A stretch of DNA of 64,000 bases from Kitasatospora sp. NBC_01246 (GTDB lineage Bacteria > Actinomycetota > Actinomycetes > Streptomycetales > Streptomycetaceae). Shown here one piece after another: positions 44,027-52,031 of the stretch. The translations under genes were made by a program, and so were the position numbers. The notes beneath the pieces are model-generated. The model had not been told where the DNA came from. It saw only the letters and a list, made by a program, of their open reading frames with translations, and ran no database searches. Location of the stretch: assembly GCF_036226505.1 (NCBI RefSeq), contig NZ_CP108484.1:5642001-5706000 (forward strand). The letters run 5' to 3'. Numbering within the stretch: the first letter of the stretch is position 1; every line of letters begins with the position of its first letter.

Positions 44027-44135
44027 CCGTTCCGGGCCCGGAGTTACCCCCCGGCGCCGGCCCCCGATTGCCGATTTGGCATTGCCGCAGAGGCCCCGCG
44101 CAAGCACAACTGCGGGTAGATGGCACAATCAGTAC

Positions 44136-44483
44136 ATGCACCGGCACCATGAACCTCCGTACGCGGGCGGCGAACCCGCGTCACCGGAGTCCACGGGCCG
44201 GGGATCCGAACGCCGAATTGACGATCGGCCGGACGCCGCCACCTCACCTGCTGAGGGGCCGGACGACCCGGAAGTCGCAGCGCTCTACGCGCTTGTGGCC
44301 GAGCGGTTGAAGCAAGCTCACGCCCGCGTGCATGCGCTGAACGTGTCTGCCGATGCAAAGACCGCTCTCACCCGTCAACTCCTGATCGTCACCGAGGCCG
44401 CCAAGCGCGATCTTCCGGAGGCGGCAAGGCGGTTGAGTCGCTTTGTGCATGACCTCGACGAGGGGCGCCCGCCCGTCGCCTGA
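44136..44483 (+). CDS. Small conserved actinobacterial protein of unknown function
   Basis: This 115-residue protein has a disordered acidic and Pro-rich first half (HRHHEPPYAGGEPASPEST). The second half is a predicted helical bundle (PEVAALYALVAERLKQAHA, ADAKTALTRQLLIVTEAA, AARRLSRFVHDLDEG). It has no membrane segment or known catalytic motif. ATG 44136 has no clear Shine-Dalgarno and may be leaderless. It sits just upstream of hupS, a position I recall as conserved in streptomycetes. Function unknown. Confidence 0.7.
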   Translation: MHRHHEPPYAGGEPASPESTGRGSERRIDDRPDAATSPAEGPDDPEVAALYALVAERLKQAHARVHALNVSADAKTALTRQLLIVTEAAKRDLPEAARRLSRFVHDLDEGRPPVA

Positions 44484-44537
44484 GGTCGCCGACGCGCAAA
44501 TCCATTGCGACACTAGGGTGATTCGCGCGTTTGGTAA

Positions 44538-44566
44538 TTGAAAGTCCGCAGATACATACCTAACGT
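44538..44566 (+). promoter_or_regulatory. Promoter of hupS
   Basis: TTGAAA (44538-44543) and TAACGT (44561-44566) are spaced by 17 bases, about 50 bases upstream of the hupS start, in a locally AT-rich stretch. Confidence 0.55.
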
Positions 44567-44616
44567 GCGAAATGAACGGATGGAATCATCCGGCGCCCGT
44601 TTCCGAAGGGGAAGAC

Positions 44617-45333
44617 GTGAACAAGGCTCAGCTTGTCGAAGCGGTGGCCGAGCAGCTGGGCGGTCGCAAGGCTGCCGCAGAGGCCGTCGACGCAGTGCTC
44701 GACACCATGGTCCGCGCCGTCGTGGCCGGTGACCGGGTGTCGGTCACCGGTTTTGGCACCTTTGAGAAGGTGGAGCGCTCCGCGCGCTTCGCCCGCAACC
44801 CGCAGACCGGCGAGAAGGTCAAGGTCAAGAAGACCTCGGTGCCCCGCTTCCGTCCCGGCCAGGGCTTCAAGGACCTGGTCAGCGGCAGCAAGAAGCTGCC
44901 GAAGGAAGGCCCCTCGGTGAAGAAGGCCCCCAAGGGCTCCCTCACCCCGGGCAAGAGCGGTGTCGCCGCGACCCCGGCCGCCAAGCGCGCCGCCACCAAG
45001 CGCGCCGCCTCGGCCGCCGCCGCGGCCCCGGCCGCCACCAAGAAGGCCGCTGCCAAGAAGACGGCGACCACGGCCGCCGCCAAGAAGACCACGGCCACCC
45101 CCGCCAAGAAGGCGACCGCGACCAAGAAGACCACGGCCGCCGCCGCCAAGAAGACCACGGCCGCCGCGACCAAGAAGACCACGGCCGCCGCCGCCAAGAA
45201 GACGGCGACCACGGCCGCCGCCAAGAAGACCACGGCCACCGCCAAGAAGGCGACCGCCACGGCCAAGAAGACGGCTCCCGCGAAGAAGACCGCCACCCGC
45301 AAGACCACCGCGCGCAAGACCAGCGCGAAGTAG
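44617..45333 (+). CDS. hupS: HupS: HU-type nucleoid protein with lysine-rich tail
   Basis: This 238-residue protein has an HU fold in residues 1-92 (MNKAQLVEAVAEQLGGRKAA, VSVTGFGTFEKVERSARFAR, RFRPGQGFKDLV) and a 145-residue tail made of Lys, Ala and Thr in loose pentad repeats (KKTTAAAAKKTT), like mycobacterial HupB. In Streptomyces HupS compacts spore chromosomes. GTG 44617 lies behind GAAGGGGAAG; an ATG at 44572 is in frame but has no ribosome binding site and precedes a non-HU sequence. Tail length varies between species because of the repeats. Confidence 0.96.
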   Translation: MNKAQLVEAVAEQLGGRKAAAEAVDAVLDTMVRAVVAGDRVSVTGFGTFEKVERSARFARNPQTGEKVKVKKTSVPRFRPGQGFKDLVSGSKKLPKEGPSVKKAPKGSLTPGKSGVAATPAAKRAATKRAASAAAAAPAATKKAAAKKTATTAAAKKTTATPAKKATATKKTTAAAAKKTTAAATKKTTAAAAKKTATTAAAKKTTATAKKATATAKKTAPAKKTATRKTTARKTSAK

Positions 45334-45353
45334 TCCTCGGACGGCTCTCCAGG

Positions 45354-45402
45354 GCCGTGGCGCACCCCCTCCCGGAATTCCGGGTGGTCGGGCCGCCACG
45401 GC
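45354..45402 (+). terminator. Terminator region after hupS
   Basis: GCCGTGGCG (45354-45362) pairs with CGCCACGGC (45394-45402). Inside lies the palindrome CCCGGAATTCCGGG (45371-45384). A T-rich stretch follows. It is convergent with the next gene and probably bidirectional. Confidence 0.6.
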
Positions 45403-45464
45403 TCTTCGGTTTTCCGGGGTCAGTCTCGGCCCCGGCGCGCGGCTGTGGAGCGGCGCGGGCCCGG

Positions 45465-45686
45465 TCAGGCCTCGGCGGGGTCCGGGAAGGTCTGCAGCGT
45501 CAGGAAGACCACCCGGCGGGCGTCGCCCGCGCCCTCGGTGCGGATCCGCACCCGCTGGCCGGGGCGCAGCAGCCGCAGGCCGCCGGCGTCGAAGGCGGCG
45601 GCGTCGAACGGCACCGGGGTCCCGTCGTCGAGCAGCACGGAGCCGGCCCGGGTGGCGGGGTCGAAGGTGAACGCGGTGGCCTGCAT
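45465..45686 (-). CDS. Small cold-shock-like (OB-fold) protein
   Basis: A 73-residue protein, MQATAFTFDPATRAGSVLLD at the start, followed by DGTPVPFDAAAFDAGGLRLL and RPGQRVRIRTEG. The pattern of short beta strands (TFDPxTRxGSVLLDDG, RVRIRTEG, RRVVFLTLQTF) resembles a cold-shock/OB domain lacking the RNP aromatic motifs. Streptomycetes carry similar small proteins. ATG 45686 has no clear Shine-Dalgarno; TATGCT close upstream suggests a leaderless transcript. The role is unknown; nucleic-acid binding is a guess from the fold. Confidence 0.65.
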   Translation of the reverse strand: MQATAFTFDPATRAGSVLLDDGTPVPFDAAAFDAGGLRLLRPGQRVRIRTEGAGDARRVVFLTLQTFPDPAEA

Positions 45687-45787
45687 GGAAGCAGCATAGC
45701 GAGCAGCACCGACAGGCCCCCGGGGCAGCTCGCGGAGGCGGCCCGGCACGGATGGGGAGTTGTGGGCACGCCCGTCCGGAGCGGGGG

Positions 45788-46528
45788 TCAGAGTTGCTCC
45801 CGCGCCCGTCCGGAGCGGTTCGCGGCGGGGAGCCCGAGCGCCTGCGCGAGCCGGGCCGACAGGGCGCCGGTGTGCGGGCCGACGCCGAGTGCGAGCGCCG
45901 CGCCGAGGTCGGCGCCGGTGTCCACGTCCCGGCGCACCGACTCCACGTCGTCCAGCCGCAGTTCGCGGGCGCCGCCGGCCGCGTGCCGGGCCCGGGAGCC
46001 GTCGCCGAAGGCGGGTGCGAGCGGACCGCCGGGGGAGCGGGCCAGCAGCGTGGTGCCCAACCCGGGGGCATCGGCCAGGAAGGACCGCCCGGCCGGCCGG
46101 GCCGCGGCCAGCACCCGGGCCAGTTCGGCCGGGCGCAGGGCCGGCAGGTCGGCGGAGAGCGCGGCCAGCGGGGCGTGCGGGGCGAGCGCCAGCGCGGCCG
46201 CCGCGCCGTGCGCCAGCGCGTCGTTGAGGCCGCCGCCCGGTTCGTCGCCGACGACGACCGCGCCCAGCGCGGCCAGCCGCTCGCCGGCGGCGCCGTCCCG
46301 GGTGACCACCAGGACGCGGGACACGCCCGGGGTGGCCAGCGCGGCGGTCACGGTGTCCAGGGCGAAGGAGAGCGCCAGGTCCGCGCGGTGCGGCCCGGCG
46401 AAGGGTGCCAGCCGGGTCTTCGCCAGGGCGAGCCGCTTGAGCGGCAGCACCAGCGACCAGCCTGCGGTGGGTGCGGGGGGCGCGACGGGCCCGCTGGGGC
46501 GTACGGTGTCCTGGGTCATCGGCGTCAT
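45788..46528 (-). CDS. cofC: 2-phospho-L-lactate / phosphoenolpyruvate guanylyltransferase (F420 synthesis)
   Basis: This 246-residue nucleotidyltransferase is of the CofC/FbiD family. The N-terminal LVLPLKRLALAKTRLAPFAG is the CofC nucleotide-binding signature. VVVGDEPGGGLNDAL, LSADLPALRPAELARVL and the C-terminal region DDVESVRRDVDTGADLGAAL follow in the family order. In actinobacteria the enzyme activates phosphoenolpyruvate (or 2-phospholactate) with GTP for coenzyme F420. ATG 46528 is chosen; ATG 46519 is also possible. Much longer open frames on this strand reflect GC bias. Confidence 0.88.
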   Translation of the reverse strand: MTPMTQDTVRPSGPVAPPAPTAGWSLVLPLKRLALAKTRLAPFAGPHRADLALSFALDTVTAALATPGVSRVLVVTRDGAAGERLAALGAVVVGDEPGGGLNDALAHGAAAALALAPHAPLAALSADLPALRPAELARVLAAARPAGRSFLADAPGLGTTLLARSPGGPLAPAFGDGSRARHAAGGARELRLDDVESVRRDVDTGADLGAALALGVGPHTGALSARLAQALGLPAANRSGRAREQL

Positions 46529-46738
46529 TGTGACGCCGGTCCCGGAACCCTCGCCAGGCCGTCCGAACTGTGCGGACGTGCGTTTGGTCACGCCCGCCCG
46601 ACGTGCTGGCGGGGTTGCTCGACAGCCGCTCCGCGGTCGGGCGAGACTGTTCCGCGCCCCGACCCCGTCCGACGGGGGTCGCGGGAGGCGAGAGACTGCG
46701 GCACCCCGCGTGCCGCACCTGGATGAGGAGGACCTGGG

Positions 46739-47569
46739 GTGGCCCGCCGCTCGTATGCCGGCTTCGGCAACGCCGATTACGGCATCTGGTACCGCTTCGC
46801 GGCCGTGCTGGTGAAGCCGGTGACGACCGCGCTGGTCAAGCCAGACTGGCGGGGCTGGGAGCACCTGCCGAAGGAGGGCGGCTTCATCGCCGCCGTCAAC
46901 CACAACTCGATCATCGACCCGGTGGTCTACGCGCACTGGCAGTACAACAGCGGGCGGCCGCCGCGGATCCTCGGCAAGTCCTCGTTGTTCTCGGTCCCGT
47001 TCATCGGCTTCATGCTGCGCAAGACCGGCCAGATCCCGGTGTTCCGCGAGTCGACCGACGCCGCGCACGCGTTCCGGGCGGCCATCGACGCGGTGAACGG
47101 CGGCCAGTGCGTCCAGTTCTACCCGGAGGGCACGCTCACCCGGGACCCGGACCTGTGGCCGATGACCGGCAAGAGCGGGGTGGCCCGGGTCGCGCTGATG
47201 ACCGGTGCGCCGGTGATCCCGGTGGCGCACTGGGGTGCGCACGAGATCATCCCGCCGTACGGCCGGGGCGGCTCGGGGAAGGGCCGGTTCAACCTGTTCC
47301 CGCGGCACCGGGTGACGGTGGCGGCCGGTCCGGCCGTGGACCTGAGCAAGTACCAGGGCCAGGAGCTGACCGCCCAGGTGCTCCGGGACGCGACCGAGGA
47401 CATCATGCGGGCGATCACCGCCGTGCTGGCCGACATCCGCGGCGAGGAGCCGCCGGCCGAGCGCTACGACATGCGCACGGCGGCCCGGCACCGGGCGGAG
47501 GCGGCCGCCGCCGAGCGGCAGCGGGCCGCCGGCACGCGCAAGACCAGCACCGAGGAGGCCGGCAAGTGA
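46739..47569 (+). CDS. plsC: 1-acyl-sn-glycerol-3-phosphate acyltransferase (PlsC family)
   Basis: This 276-residue acyltransferase would convert lysophosphatidate to phosphatidate. It has the NHX4D box (AAVNHNSIIDP, about residue 53), the acceptor motif GQIPVFRES and the FYPEGT box (about 128). One amphipathic segment near the N-terminus may attach it to the membrane; the last 35 residues are charged. GTG 46739 follows GAGGAGGACC. Its stop overlaps the gpsA start in GTGA. With gpsA making glycerol-3-phosphate, the pair forms a phospholipid-precursor operon. Confidence 0.93.
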   Translation: MARRSYAGFGNADYGIWYRFAAVLVKPVTTALVKPDWRGWEHLPKEGGFIAAVNHNSIIDPVVYAHWQYNSGRPPRILGKSSLFSVPFIGFMLRKTGQIPVFRESTDAAHAFRAAIDAVNGGQCVQFYPEGTLTRDPDLWPMTGKSGVARVALMTGAPVIPVAHWGAHEIIPPYGRGGSGKGRFNLFPRHRVTVAAGPAVDLSKYQGQELTAQVLRDATEDIMRAITAVLADIRGEEPPAERYDMRTAARHRAEAAAAERQRAAGTRKTSTEEAGK

Positions 47570-48567
47570 CCCGATGTGCCGTGTTCGGAACGGGTTCCTG
47601 GGGGACCGCGTTCGCGATGGTGCTGGCCGACGCGGGCTGCGAGGTCACCCTCTGGGGCCGCCGGCCGGAGCTGGTGGACGCGATCCACACCACCCACGTC
47701 AACCCCGACTACCTGCCCGGCGTCCCGCTGCCCGGGTCGGTCCGGGCCACCGTGGACCCGGCGCGGGCCCTGGCCGGCGCCGACTTCGCGGTGCTCGCGG
47801 TGCCCTCCCAGACGCTGCGCGAGAACCTCGCCGCCTGGGCCCCGCTGATCGAGCCGCAGACCGTGCTGGTGAGCCTGATGAAGGGCATCGAACTCGGCAC
47901 CGCCAAGCGGATGAGCGAGGTCATCGCCGAGGTCGCGAAGGTCGGGGCGGAGCGGGTGGCCGTCGTCAGCGGCCCCAACCTGGCCCGGGAGATCGCCAAC
48001 CGGCAGCCCGCCGCGAGCGTGGTGGCCTGCACCGACGAGGCGGTCGCCAAGCGGCTCCAGGCGGCCTGCCACACGCCGTACTTCCGCCCCTACACCAACA
48101 CCGACGTGATCGGCTGCGAGCTGGGCGGCGCGGTGAAGAACGTGATCGGCCTGGCGGTCGGCATGGCGGACGGCATGGGTCTCGGCGACAACACCAAGGC
48201 CACGCTGATCACCCGGGGCCTGGCCGAGACGACCCGGCTGGGGCTGGCGCTCGGCGCCGACGCGTACACCTTCGCCGGGCTCGCCGGGATGGGCGACCTG
48301 GTGGCGACCTGCTCCTCGCCGCTCTCCCGCAACCACACCTTCGGCACCAACCTCGGCCGCGGGATGTCGCTGGCCGAGACCATCGCGGCCACCCGGCAGA
48401 CCGCGGAGGGCGTCAAGTCCTGCGAGTCCGTGCTCGACCTGGCCCGGCGCAGCGGCGTCGACATGCCGATCGTCGAGGCCGTGGTGGACGTGGTGCACAA
48501 CGGGCGCCCCACCCAGGAGGCGCTGCGGGCGCTGATGTCGCGCTCGGCCAAGGCCGAGCGGCACTGA
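47566..48567 (+). CDS. gpsA: Glycerol-3-phosphate dehydrogenase [NAD(P)+]
   Basis: GpsA (333 residues) reduces dihydroxyacetone phosphate to sn-glycerol-3-phosphate for lipids. The N-terminal Rossmann motif is AVFGTGSWGTAFA (about residues 5-17). The catalytic lysine lies in ELGGAVKNVIGLAVG, and GMGDLVATCSSPLSRNHTFG is a family signature. GTG 47566 overlaps the plsC stop by 4 bases, so translation is coupled. Left-extended frames cross plsC and are not coding. Confidence 0.96.
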   Translation: MTRCAVFGTGSWGTAFAMVLADAGCEVTLWGRRPELVDAIHTTHVNPDYLPGVPLPGSVRATVDPARALAGADFAVLAVPSQTLRENLAAWAPLIEPQTVLVSLMKGIELGTAKRMSEVIAEVAKVGAERVAVVSGPNLAREIANRQPAASVVACTDEAVAKRLQAACHTPYFRPYTNTDVIGCELGGAVKNVIGLAVGMADGMGLGDNTKATLITRGLAETTRLGLALGADAYTFAGLAGMGDLVATCSSPLSRNHTFGTNLGRGMSLAETIAATRQTAEGVKSCESVLDLARRSGVDMPIVEAVVDVVHNGRPTQEALRALMSRSAKAERH

Positions 48568-48637
48568 CCGCGCGACGCCGGGCGACCGGGGCGGTTGACG
48601 TCCCGGAAACGGCTCGCACGGTAGTCTCACACCCGAT

Positions 48638-49780
48638 ATGAGCATCGAACAGACCCCCCCGAATCCGTCCGCGAAGCCGCGCGTAGCGCTCGTCTTCGGT
48701 GGCCGCAGCTCCGAGCACGCCATCTCGGTGTCCACCGCGGGCAGCGTGCTCAGGGCGATCGACCGCGAGAAGTACGACGTGCTGCCGATCGGCATCACCC
48801 ACGAGGGCCGCTGGGCGCTGGTCAGCGACGATCCGGCCCGGATGGCCATCACCGACGGCCGGCTGCCGGACGTCGCCCAGGTGGCCGAGGCCGTCGACGG
48901 CCAGGTCGTGCTGCCGGTCAGCCCGGACAGCCGCGAGGTGGTCTGGAGCGAGCCGGGGGCGGTGCCGAAGGCGCTCGGCGAGGTCGACGTGGTCTTCCCG
49001 CTGCTGCACGGCCCCTGGGGCGAGGACGGCACCCTCCAGGGCCTGCTGGAGCTGTCCGGAGTGCCGTACGTCGGCAACGGCGTGCTCTCCAGCGCGGTGG
49101 GCATGGACAAGGAGTTCACCAAGCGGGTGCTGGCCTCGCACGGCCTGGGCGTCGGCTCGTACACCATCGTCCGGCCGCGGGAGTGGGAGAGCGAGGCCGG
49201 CCGCGCCGCCGTCCGCGAGCGGGTCGGGGAACTCGGTCTGCCGGTGTTCGTGAAGCCCTGCCGGGCCGGCTCCAGCATCGGCATCACCAAGGTCAAGGAC
49301 CTCGCCGGGCTGGACGCCGCGATCGAGGAGGCCCGCCGGCACGACCCCAAGCTGATCATCGAGGCCGGGGTGTCCGGGCGCGAGATCGAGTGCGGGGTGC
49401 TGGAGTTCGAGGACGGCCCGCGCGCCAGCGTCCCGGCCGAGGTCCTGGTCGGCGGCGACTACGAGTTCTACGACTTCGAGGCCAAGTACATCGACTCCTC
49501 CGAGGTGCGCATCCCGGCCGAACTCGGTGCGGCCGAGCTCGCCGAGATCCGCCGTCAGGCGGTCGCCGCGTTCGAGGCGCTCGGCTGCGAGGGCCTGGCC
49601 CGGGTGGACTTCTTCCTGCTGGACGACGGCAGCTGGATGATCAACGAGGTCAACACCATGCCCGGCTTCACCCCGATCTCGGCCTACCCGAAGATGTGGG
49701 AGGCCAGCGGGCTGTCGTACCCGGAGCTGATCGACCGGCTGCTCCAGGCGGCGCTGCGCCGCCCGACCGGGCTGCGCTAG
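48638..49780 (+). CDS. ddlA: D-alanine--D-alanine ligase
   Basis: Ddl (380 residues) makes the D-Ala-D-Ala end of peptidoglycan precursors. It is an ATP-grasp enzyme with the N-terminal VALVFGGRSSEHAISV, the HGPWGEDGTLQGLLE substrate loop, KPCRAGSSIGI, and the metal-binding end NEVNTMPGF. The omega-loop reads YDFEAKYID, whose Tyr fits D-Ala rather than D-Lac specificity. Upstream, TTGACG (48595) and TAGTCT (48622) could be a promoter, though 21 bases apart. A perfect 32-base palindrome follows the gene. Confidence 0.96.
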   Translation: MSIEQTPPNPSAKPRVALVFGGRSSEHAISVSTAGSVLRAIDREKYDVLPIGITHEGRWALVSDDPARMAITDGRLPDVAQVAEAVDGQVVLPVSPDSREVVWSEPGAVPKALGEVDVVFPLLHGPWGEDGTLQGLLELSGVPYVGNGVLSSAVGMDKEFTKRVLASHGLGVGSYTIVRPREWESEAGRAAVRERVGELGLPVFVKPCRAGSSIGITKVKDLAGLDAAIEEARRHDPKLIIEAGVSGREIECGVLEFEDGPRASVPAEVLVGGDYEFYDFEAKYIDSSEVRIPAELGAAELAEIRRQAVAAFEALGCEGLARVDFFLLDDGSWMINEVNTMPGFTPISAYPKMWEASGLSYPELIDRLLQAALRRPTGLR

Positions 49781-49809
49781 CCGCCCGGGCACCCGCCGCA
49801 CACCCGCGC

Positions 49810-49841
49810 AAGGGCGGTCCGGGAGCTCCCGGACCGCCCTT
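49810..49841. terminator. Bidirectional terminator between ddlA and the DUF3515 gene
   Basis: A perfect 32-base palindrome, with arm AAGGGCGGTCCGGGAG, lies between the two convergent stops. It ends in TT on each strand. Confidence 0.8.
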
Positions 49842-49858
49842 CCCGTGCTCTCCGGCCG

Positions 49859-50371
49859 CTACGGGATGTTGGCCTTCACCACGCCGTTCAGGGCGGAGAC
49901 CGGGTCGAGCGGATTACTGAAGGCCCCGCCGGGGACGGTCACCTCGACGTACGCCCGGCGCATCGTGGTGATGAACCGGTATCCGCCGTCGTCGAGCTTC
50001 TGCGCCCACCAGGTGACGTCGTCGATGGTGGGGGAGAGGTCCTTGGCGTGCTCGCCGTTCAGCGCCTCCGGCCGGTCCACCCCGCAGCGCAGCACGGTGC
50101 GCGGCGAGCTGGCCCAGGCGGCCACGTACGGGGAGCCGGGCGACGGGTCCTTGCGGGCGTGGCCGAGCACCTCCTGGGGCAGCGCCGCGGCCAGGTCCCG
50201 GCAGTAGCCGGCGGCCCTCCCGGTCGGCTTCGGCACCTCGATCGCCGCGGGCGCGCCCCAGCTGCCGAGCAGCACCACGACGGTGCAGCTCAGCGCCAGC
50301 GGCAGGGCCAGCCACCGGACGGGGGCCGGCAGCGCAGTCAGGAAGCTGGGGACGCGGAGTTCTCGGGCCAC
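49859..50371 (-). CDS. DUF3515 membrane-anchored protein
   Basis: This 170-residue protein has one hydrophobic segment near the N-terminus (residues about 19-40; WLALPLALSCTVVVLLGSWG), a signal anchor or export signal. An extracytoplasmic domain carries CRDLAAALP, TVLRCGVDRPEAL and the characteristic end RFITTMRRAYVEVTVPGG. Two Cys could form a disulfide. DUF3515 is found in Actinobacteria; its function is not known. The start at 50371 is a GTG, and the ribosome binding site is weak. It is transcribed after the adjacent Lrp-type gene. Confidence 0.85.
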   Translation of the reverse strand: MARELRVPSFLTALPAPVRWLALPLALSCTVVVLLGSWGAPAAIEVPKPTGRAAGYCRDLAAALPQEVLGHARKDPSPGSPYVAAWASSPRTVLRCGVDRPEALNGEHAKDLSPTIDDVTWWAQKLDDGGYRFITTMRRAYVEVTVPGGAFSNPLDPVSALNGVVKANIP

Positions 50372-50391
50372 CCGCCGATGGTAGCCGGGGC

Positions 50392-50625
50392 CTACAGGTG
50401 GACCACCGGACAGGTGAGGGTGCGGGTGATGCCCTCCACCTGCTGGACCTTGGCCACGACCAGGCGGCCGAGGTCGTCCACCGTCTCGGCCTCGGCCCGC
50501 ACGATCACGTCGTACGGTCCGGTGACGTCCTCGGCCTGGAGGACACCGGGGATCTCGGAGATGGACCGGGCCACGGCGGTGGCCTTGCCGACCTCGGTCT
50601 GGATCAGGATGTATGCCTGTACCAC
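50392..50625 (-). CDS. Stand-alone Lrp/AsnC ligand-binding (RAM) domain protein
   Basis: This 77-residue protein contains only the ligand-binding half of Lrp/AsnC regulators: MVQAYILIQTEVGKATAVAR, AEDVTGPYDVIVRAEAETV, LGRLVVAKVQQVEGITRTLT. It has no DNA-binding domain. Such proteins form beta-sandwich oligomers that bind amino acids and may modulate full-length Lrp proteins. GTG 50625 follows GGGAGG. It lies 20 bases upstream of the DUF3515 gene on the same strand and may be co-transcribed. It is divergent from thiL. Confidence 0.92.
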   Translation of the reverse strand: MVQAYILIQTEVGKATAVARSISEIPGVLQAEDVTGPYDVIVRAEAETVDDLGRLVVAKVQQVEGITRTLTCPVVHL

Positions 50626-50850
50626 GGGGGGACCTCCCGGCGGCTGGGAACGGGGATCGGCGCCGTGATCGCCCGCTCGGGCGTTCGGGCGTTCGGGGGT
50701 GGGGAACGGACTCACCGGCATTCCGATCACCACGCTACCGCGCAGCGGGCCGGGGAGGGGAGACTTCTGCACCCCCGGAGGGCGTACGCTGCGCGCGGGG
50801 GAGCGGGGGGCACCAGTTCCGATTCGGATGGAAACGCGAGAGGACGGCAG

Positions 50851-51816
50851 ATGCAGGGGACCGTGGGCGAGCTCGGCGAGTTCGGACTCATCAGGGAGCT
50901 GACGGCCCGGGTACCGCTCACCGACGCGGTCGACCTCGGTCCGGGCGACGACGCCGCGGTGGTGAAGACGCCGGACGGCCGGGTGGTCGCCACCATGGAC
51001 GTGCTGATCGAGAACCGGCACTTCCGCCGGGACTGGTCGACCGCCTACGACGTGGGCCGCAAGGCCGCCGCCCAGAACCTCGCCGACGTGGCCGCGATGG
51101 GCGCGGTGCCGACGGCGATCCTGCTCGGCCTGGTCACCCCCGCCGATCTGCCGACCACCTGGGCCACCGAGCTGATGGACGGGCTGCGCGACGAGTGCCA
51201 GGTGGCCGGTGCCACGGTGGTCGGCGGCGACGTGGTGCGCGGCGATGTCATCACCCTCGCCATCACGGCGCTCGGGGATCTCCAGGGGCGCGCACCGGTG
51301 ACGCGCGCCGGGGCTCAGGTGGGCGACGTGGTCGCCGTCACCGGCTGGCTCGGCTGGTCCGCCGCCGGGCTGACCGTGCTGCAGCGCGGGTTCCGCTCGC
51401 CGCGCGCCTTCGTCGAGGCGCACCGCCGGCCCGAGCCGCCGTACCACGCGGGCCCGGCCGGCGCCGAGTTGGGCGCCACCGCGATGGTCGACGTGAGCGA
51501 CGGGCTGGTGGCCGACCTCGGCCACGTCGCCCGGGCCAGCGCGGTGGACATCGACCTGCGGGCCGCCGACTTCGACGTCCCGGCGCAGATGGCCGACATC
51601 GGGCAGGCCGTCGGGGTGGACCCGCTGGTCTGGGTGCTCTCCGGCGGCGAGGACCACGCGATCGTGGCGACCTTCCCGCGCGGGGTCCAACTGCCCGCCC
51701 GCTGGCGGGTGGTGGGCGAGGTGACCGGCCGGGCCCGGCCGTCCCGCGGTGGCCGGGTGACGGTGGACGGCGAGCCCTGGGACCGGGTCGGCGGCTGGGA
51801 CCACTTCGCGGAATGA
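50851..51816 (+). CDS. thiL: Thiamine-monophosphate kinase
   Basis: ThiL (321 residues) makes thiamine diphosphate, the cofactor used by IlvB earlier in the window. It is a PurM-type kinase with LGPGDDAAVV (ATP/metal Asp), the RKAAAQNLADVAAMG helix, GGDVVRGD and the DVSDGLVADLGH motif. ATG 50851 follows GAGAGGACGG; frames to the left overlap the divergent Lrp gene. It is separated from thiD by a phosphofructokinase gene. Confidence 0.95.
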   Translation: MQGTVGELGEFGLIRELTARVPLTDAVDLGPGDDAAVVKTPDGRVVATMDVLIENRHFRRDWSTAYDVGRKAAAQNLADVAAMGAVPTAILLGLVTPADLPTTWATELMDGLRDECQVAGATVVGGDVVRGDVITLAITALGDLQGRAPVTRAGAQVGDVVAVTGWLGWSAAGLTVLQRGFRSPRAFVEAHRRPEPPYHAGPAGAELGATAMVDVSDGLVADLGHVARASAVDIDLRAADFDVPAQMADIGQAVGVDPLVWVLSGGEDHAIVATFPRGVQLPARWRVVGEVTGRARPSRGGRVTVDGEPWDRVGGWDHFAE

Positions 51817-52031
51817 GCGGAGTGAGCGGAATGAGCGCGGCGTCAGCCGTCCGGCGGGCGGCCGCGGGCCGGCGCGGGCGCGCGCATCGGCCCGGACGCG
51901 CGGGACGCCCCGGCGAGCGGCGCGCGGGCCCGCGCCGGGGGACGGCGTAGGCTTGCGCTGAACCGGATCCACCTGCTGCTCCTCGGACGCGGGTGGTCTG
52001 AACCACTGCGGAGCGGGAGAGCACAGCCACC

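Noticed and set aside
44990..45320. Repetitive AAGAAGACCACGGCC-like DNA resembling a minisatellite
   Set aside because: It encodes the Lys/Ala/Thr tail of HupS in a single frame, as expected for HupS and HupB proteins.
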